Made by a program: the position numbers and the translations under genes. Below are positions 21,114-25,879 of a stretch of DNA of 25,879 nucleotides, piece after piece. The notes under the pieces are model-generated. The model saw only the letters and a program-made list of their open reading frames with translations. It was not told where the DNA came from and did no database searches. Origin of the DNA: Terana coerulea (Eukaryota; Basidiomycota; Agaricomycetes; Polyporales; Phanerochaetaceae); contig JAKOGH010000234.1 in assembly GCA_024811115.1 (NCBI GenBank), positions 1 to 25,879 of the forward strand, written 5' to 3'. Within the stretch, counting starts at the first letter, position 1. The number at the start of each line of letters is the position of its first letter.

Positions 21114-21911
21114 CTAATTCTCCCTCGCCAGTTCTATCTTCTCGAGCTTCTCGACCTCCACCTTGATGCCTGCCTGAACGTACTTTCGCAAGGCCGGACG
21201 ATACCCTAATACGAAGAGCATCTCCATGTGGACGAAGAAAGGGGCCATTACGAACGCTGGAGAACCATGCAGTCAGAGGAACGAAGGAAGACAGGGGTAG
21301 AGTCTTACCGCTGATGAAGTTATCGAGCAGCGCCGGCGCCCGCTTCTCTGCAAACCCGTGGCTTATGAACTGCGCGATGAAGGAGACGGCTTGGACAGCC
21401 AGAGCAACAGCAATCGCATTTGATCTGTGTCCTTCAAATGCTGTCGCTAGCAGCACTGTCGACGTATACTGAGGTATGAAGAGCACCTACGGATAAATGA
21501 AATGAATGGAGAGATTTACTGAGAGCAGGCCATACTGACAGCAGCTATAGGCTCGAGCGCGAAATAATACGCCCAGGTGATTATGGCGTAGGCGACTGCC
21601 ATATTCGACTTGAAGACCATCTGGTCGTTGAGTCGATACTGGATGTCCGGGACAAATGGCACGCGAACAGTCGACATCAAGACAGACACGGACCTGCATG
21701 CACGTCGTTAGAGGCAGCGCTCACCACAGCAGCACTCTCTCGACTGCTTACCAGACAATAACAGGGACGAATATGAGATGCACGACCACATTCGTTGTGT
21801 TGTTATGGTAGGTGCCATAAAAGACCAGCTATTGAAGTGTTGATACCACTGTGTGACGAAACTAGCGGGAGAGCTCACCTGCTTCCTGGTATCAAGAATG
21901 CCGGGGGCCAT
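21114..21911 (-). CDS. MPO1: Mpo1-like 2-hydroxy fatty acid dioxygenase (DUF962/YGL010w)
   Basis: Five exons: 21911-21879, 21828-21752, 21693-21540, 21486-21309 and 21256-21114, giving about 194 residues with no frame break, the normal family length. The yeast homologue Mpo1 is an ER-membrane, iron-dependent dioxygenase that shortens 2-hydroxy fatty acids in phytosphingosine breakdown. Recognised by FYGTYHNNTTNVVVHLIFVP (with two conserved His), the hydrophobic pair WSVSVLMSTV and AYAIITWAYYFALEPIAAV, and QFISHGFAEKRAPALLDNF (His again), then FVHMEMLFVLGYRP and a short charged tail. Start chosen at MAPGILDTRKQ, which matches the short leader before the first helix. Some fungal homologues act in secondary metabolism, but nothing here points to that. 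Confidence 0.93.
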
Positions 21912-22865
21912 TGCAAAGCAAGTAGGGTAGCGCAGCACAAAGGTCCTGCGCAAGGGGCGTGTACGAAATGTACGGTTTAATGCGAGGACGCAGTCGGAAG
22001 GTTCGCACGTGCTGTCCTGATCATGGGTTCCTCAAGCTTTGCTGTTTGCAACAAAGCTTATCACCCAAGGCTTGGGCCTGATGTGTGTGCTATCCTCTGC
22101 ATGTCACCAAACAGGACAACTCTTGCCCAGCCCGCTCTTCGCTGGTGCTGGCCAGGCGGTCTGTTGCGACTGGACTGCGGTTCTGACATGGGGAGGAGGT
22201 TCTGATGTCGAGTTTGCGACGAGAGAAGGAAGCGGGGACACACCGTCGAGTGCACGGCCGCGCTCAGCGGGCCACGAACGGTGACGCGGCCATTCTCAGG
22301 AGTCCGCTAGTAGGCCCAGGTGTGACCATCTCCATCGTTCCTAGATGCACAGACTTACCCCGCATGGCGCGCCTACCAATTCCAATACACGGCGTCGGGC
22401 AGTCATGTGTACGGCAGCACCAGAAGAGAAGCGAGCCCCGGACTGTATGTATGTGACTTGATCTGGACAAGAACTTTGTGGCACCTGAGCGAGCTGCGCG
22501 GCAACATCCTGCGGTGATGATTGGCTCTCACCGCTCCGTCCGTCCGTGCCGGCCGCCGCCGCCGCTCGACGCGGCGTAGTTTCTGCTTCCCACTTCGACG
22601 GACACTCAGAGGAAGATAGCAACATGCCGGGTCGTCGTGAACGCACGCCTGGGCGTAGGAAATCGACAGCCTGTAAATTTAACATCCCTTTTAGCAGCTT
22701 CAGATGGATAGCGTTCGGCGGTGCGCTCTGAGATCACCGACCGAGAAACTGCTGTTTTCGCGAAGGTGTTGATCAACAATGGTTTGCACCAACAGCAATT
22801 GATCCAAAGACGCTTGTGCATTAGCCGACTGCGAAAAAACTTAAGCACTTCTGGCGCAGGCCCCC
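21912..22865. other. Intergenic region between Mpo1 and desaturase genes
   Basis: About 950 bp holding the Mpo1 upstream region. Several overlapping open frames of 60-115 codons on both strands lack recognisable domains, and a GCC/CGC-rich patch sits near 22550. No gene is called. Confidence 0.5.
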
Positions 22866-24608
22866 TCATCTAACTTTCTCAGCGAAGTGCTCGTCGACGA
22901 CCCTGGCTGCCTTGCCCTGTTTATTACGGTAAAATAGAATGCTTCCTGAGGACCAACTCGCGTGAGTCGCTACACGGAAAACTGCTCGAACGACTGCACC
23001 TACCGACATCCTCAACAAACTGGCAGTCATTGTAATTATCCCAGAGCGCTTGGAAGACGGGCTTGGAAGAACAGTGGTAATGGTCTCCGATGAACTCCTT
23101 CAAGCGCTCTGTCGCCTCCGGACCATGGTCTGCATCATCGTCAGCGCTTTTCAAAGACACATTGGGGGTACACAGGACGCACAGAAAGGCATCTTCGGGA
23201 AGAAGTGGTGGATGACATGGAAGTGGGCGACGCCGTGCAGGAAGAAGTCGCCCATCCGGCCGAGGAATTCGCGATCCATGGTGGCAGCGGCCCCACGCGC
23301 ATACGTCCACGCCCCGCTTCGGTAGTGCGGGAGCATGGGGTCGGTGTGGTGCAAGTACGTGATCATGACGAACCAGTGGTTCACGCACAGCCAGGGGATG
23401 CCGTAGTACTTCACCACGTCTGCCAATCCCCACACGGCAATCGCAAGCCGCAATGTGTATATCATGCCCAGGATTCCGAGGTTGGATGCAATGACGACGT
23501 CGCGCTGCGTCTTCGTGAAAATCACAGAACTTGCTAAGCAATGGCCCGGGTACGCATTAATATACACCGTGTTTAACACCGGACACAAGGCAGAAACTTA
23601 CGGTCAAAATGGTTAGTATACTTCGGGTAACCGCGCTGGCCAGAGACGTTGCATACTTCCAAGAGAGGTTAGCACCTTGCACATAAATATTTATGAAACA
23701 GACAGACGGCTCACAGAGATATGCCGGAAACGCCAGCAGCTGTTGCCTCACGAGCTGGAACAGGGTGTATATGGGCGTGTCTCCAAAGTACTCCGCGTAA
23801 TCGACCGGACCGTGTGCCTCGTCAGGAGATTCAGCTCACTTCTCGTCCAGGGCACGTATACCTCGTCGCGCTCCATAGACGCATGAGTGCTGTGGTGGCG
23901 ATGGTGCGATATCTTCCAGCTGAAGTAAGGCGTCCACAGAGCCGTGTGCGTCAACTACGGGAAATAGTCAGCGAAGTTCAGAGGTAGAGAGCCGCGACCT
24001 ACAAAGCCTACAACGTCGCAGACACGCTTGTTCTCCGAGAACGCTCCGTGTCCGCACTTCAGCAGGGTTCAAAGCTTGAGCGATGCTTCGCGAGATGAAA
24101 CCATACTAGTCAACTGACCTCATGTCCGATAACCCATATTCCGGTGAAAATAAGTCCCTGGAACCACCAGCTGCAGAGCAAGGATCGTTGAGCGCACAGC
24201 ACATGTGGAGCACAGTCCGCAAACGTACTAAACCAGCCACAAGCTCCACCGGAGCATTTCGGAGCCTAGGAAGCCGAGCCGATTCGCAGCCGGCGAGTAT
24301 GTCGGAAGCAAGTCGATGTGTGTGGCGAGGTACCCGGCCGTTGCTGCCATCGCAGCATCTCTGAGGAGATACAGGAGGCCGCGAGTGGTGTCCCGCTTGA
24401 AGAGACGGGCGGGTATTGCATCACGAATGTCCTCTATCGACCTAGATAACAGCAGTGAATAAGTATATGATAATAGAGGCTACGATAATGTGGCTACATA
24501 CCACTGTAGAGGCTCAAACGGTTTTGTAGAGACTTGCTCGTCAAGCGGGACAGCAAGGCAGTCCATAACCTCCGTTTCATGTGGAGTAGGTGGGGGAACA
24601 GCGGACAT
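22866..24608 (-). CDS. FAD2: Delta-12 type fatty acid desaturase, one frameshift in exon 5
   Basis: Nine exons: 24608-24502, 24441-24229, 24170-24119, 24056-24003, 23954-23715, 23655-23602, 23533-23183, 23129-23004 and 22945-22866, about 425 residues. Membrane-bound, di-iron, ER enzyme that puts the second double bond into oleoyl lipids. All three histidine boxes are visible: HECGH formed across exons 3/4 (then GAFSENK), HHRHH in [10 protein letters not shown] (about 23892-23907) and HVIHH (about 23205-23219). Further signatures are [13 protein letters not shown] near the N-terminus, [20 protein letters not shown], and CQFVEDVG near the C-terminus. Every junction phase agrees except that exon 5 is one base short: a C run at about 23824-23826 shifts frame between [10 protein letters not shown] and [14 protein letters not shown]. 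This could be a real mutation or a base error. Confidence 0.9.
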
Positions 24609-24997
24609 GACACTACAAATTGTATGGACTTGTCGGCTAAAGTCGAGCGTCATCCTGGAAGACTGGACAAAGTCGCAGTATATGAGCTCGTTCGGAAGGC
24701 CGCTGTAGAGTTACGTCAGCACGTATGGACGAGCAATTAACCACAACACACACCAGAAAGGGCAGCATGGACGAGTGTGCACGCGGGAAGGCCGAGCCCA
24801 TACTGGGCTTGGCAGATGCGGAAGCATATAGCCGGAACAATAGGCGGTTACTTCGCGAAGGAGGTGACCCCAAAGCTCGGGTGCACGAGAACATTGAGGC
24901 CATGGTCATGATGAGGCCGGAAGAGGAGTTTCGCGCAGATCGCTGGGATCTAATTCTGAGTTATCATCGCACGCCGCGGTTAACGGCCACCGTAGGT
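24609..24997. other. Intergenic region upstream of the desaturase
   Basis: About 390 bp between the desaturase ATG and the stop codon of the next minus-strand gene. It should hold the desaturase promoter. A + strand open frame (24725-25075) overlaps the exon to its right and looks like a shadow. No clear element seen. Confidence 0.4.
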
Positions 24998-25693
24998 TTA
25001 AGGGTGTGGAAGTCGTTGAGCTTGCATCAGGCTAATACCGCATCCGACCATTACGCGGCCCATCGAAATGCCTGACACCATTTTCAACGCCTCCGTATAT
25101 TCTACCGTGTTCTAATCAATCATAATGTACAGGAAGTGCAATGAAAAGATAGCGGTACCCGTAACTTACGAGGTCTCTGTAGTTCTCAGCTTCTGCCCGT
25201 TCCCCGTCCTCCTCGGACGCCACTGCTTCATTTCCCACCTCCTGACTCCGGTCTGATAGATCTGTGGGTGCATGGCCAAGTATCAGAAGACTCCTGGCAG
25301 ATGTACTTCGGCTAGCTGACCGCAGCGTTCGACTTCCTAACAGGCGGGGCGCTGGTGTATCTACCCGTTTCTCGACCAGAGCTAAAAGCTGCGCGGGTCA
25401 GTGACTTTCAAGACTTCAAGAAGTTGCGCGACGTACCCCGTCGAACCGTCGAACCGAACTCCGATGTCTTGCATGGGGAATCCAACAAGCGTCTTAGAAA
25501 CGATGCATCCCGTGGTTTACCGAGCTTTGACTAGGACTCGGATGCTTGCCGCTGGAGGGGTAGAAGTCTTGGCTTGTTCTGAATACAGCCGATCTTCCCA
25601 TGGCATATTCTTGAGGTCGAAAAGTTCGAGGAGCTTGACGACTTGCAAAGCGAATGGAGGCGTACTTTTTCGCGTCTCATAGTCCTTGTTGAC
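24998..25693 (-). CDS. Unidentified multi-exon gene, C-terminal part
   Basis: Four exons fit together by splice sites and phase: 25693-25521, 25492-25437, 25381-25170 (ending at GTAAGT) and 25111-24998 (stop TAA). Together they give about 184 residues without a frame break. Readable pieces are NKDYETRKSTPPFALQVVKL, FDLKNMPWEDRLYSEQAKT, a Ser/Arg-rich linker, then the acidic EVGNEAVASEEDGERAEAEN and a short tail VSGISMGRVMVGCGISLM. No signal peptide, clear membrane helix or catalytic motif is seen, and I do not recognise the family. The 5' end lies in 25694-25879 or beyond the window; an ATG at 25863 opens a coding-like 23-codon stretch, but its phase does not join directly. Confidence 0.5.
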
Positions 25694-25879
25694 CTGGTGG
25701 GAGTGACGTTGAGCTGAGCGCACCGGGCGTCGTCCGCGTAAACACCGGTAATAAACACGGTGGGTCATAGTGAAATGATAAGGAGAGCGTACAAGCTGAG
25801 GTCTAACGAGTGCAAGACCAGGTTTCGCTGGTGACGAACGGCGGGGAGATGCTCGGTGTTCATGCGAAACTGAAGAAAC

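Noticed and set aside
22039..22284. Cys-containing frame that at first looked like a hydrophobin
   Set aside because: The Cys spacing lacks the hydrophobin C-CC-C-C-CC-C pattern and there is no signal peptide.
22341..22685. Minus-strand 114-codon frame upstream of Mpo1
   Set aside because: Gly/Ala/Arg-rich composition, no domain, no splice context, and it overlaps equally open frames on the other strand.
21114..24608. Lipid-metabolism cluster made of Mpo1 and the desaturase
   Set aside because: Two neighbouring same-strand genes in a fungus are not evidence of co-regulation; no shared promoter motif was seen.

Overview
The window is nuclear DNA of a filamentous basidiomycete, most likely an agaricomycete. 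The genes are cut into many exons by introns of about 45-110 bp with GT..AG ends. One gene family, the DUF6533-type membrane proteins, is very common in mushroom-forming fungi, and a Ty1/copia element is present. No rRNA, tRNA or CRISPR array was seen. Exon coordinates come from hand reading of splice sites, frame and phase; nothing was run through a search tool.

Left half (1-17603): a direct segmental duplication. Copy A (1-4027, running off the left edge) and copy B (7341-9691 plus 16185-17603) carry the same content in the same order: the 3' part of a D-lactate dehydrogenase gene (+ strand), a convergent DUF6533-type membrane protein gene (- strand), and non-coding flank. Between them lie about 1.9 kb with no recognised gene (4028-5997) and the 5' part of the copy B dehydrogenase. 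Both dehydrogenase copies have broken frames. DUF6533 copy A needs only one base to be complete. Copy B has two frameshifts and a 6.5 kb Ty1/copia retrotransposon in its second intron. The element has 292-bp LTRs, a perfect 5-bp target duplication (TTTGT), a primer site resembling the initiator-tRNA anticodon arm, and a polypurine tract. Its LTRs are almost identical, yet its gag-pol is cut by many frameshifts. A second, smaller insertion (17102-17342), probably a solo LTR, is also found only in copy B.

Right half (17672-25879): four host genes, all on the minus strand. From right to left they are an unidentified multi-exon gene (its C-terminal four exons), a delta-12 type fatty acid desaturase, an Mpo1/DUF962 2-hydroxy fatty acid dioxygenase, and an 11-exon DHA2-type MFS transporter. 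The transporter and Mpo1 genes splice in hand reading to uninterrupted proteins of about 553 and 194 residues. The desaturase is complete except for one missing base in exon 5. Two lipid-metabolism genes are neighbours, but nothing in the sequence shows a functional cluster.

The main biological result is a duplicated gene pair in decay, in which comparing the two copies dates and defines later insertions. I found no convincing new multi-gene system.
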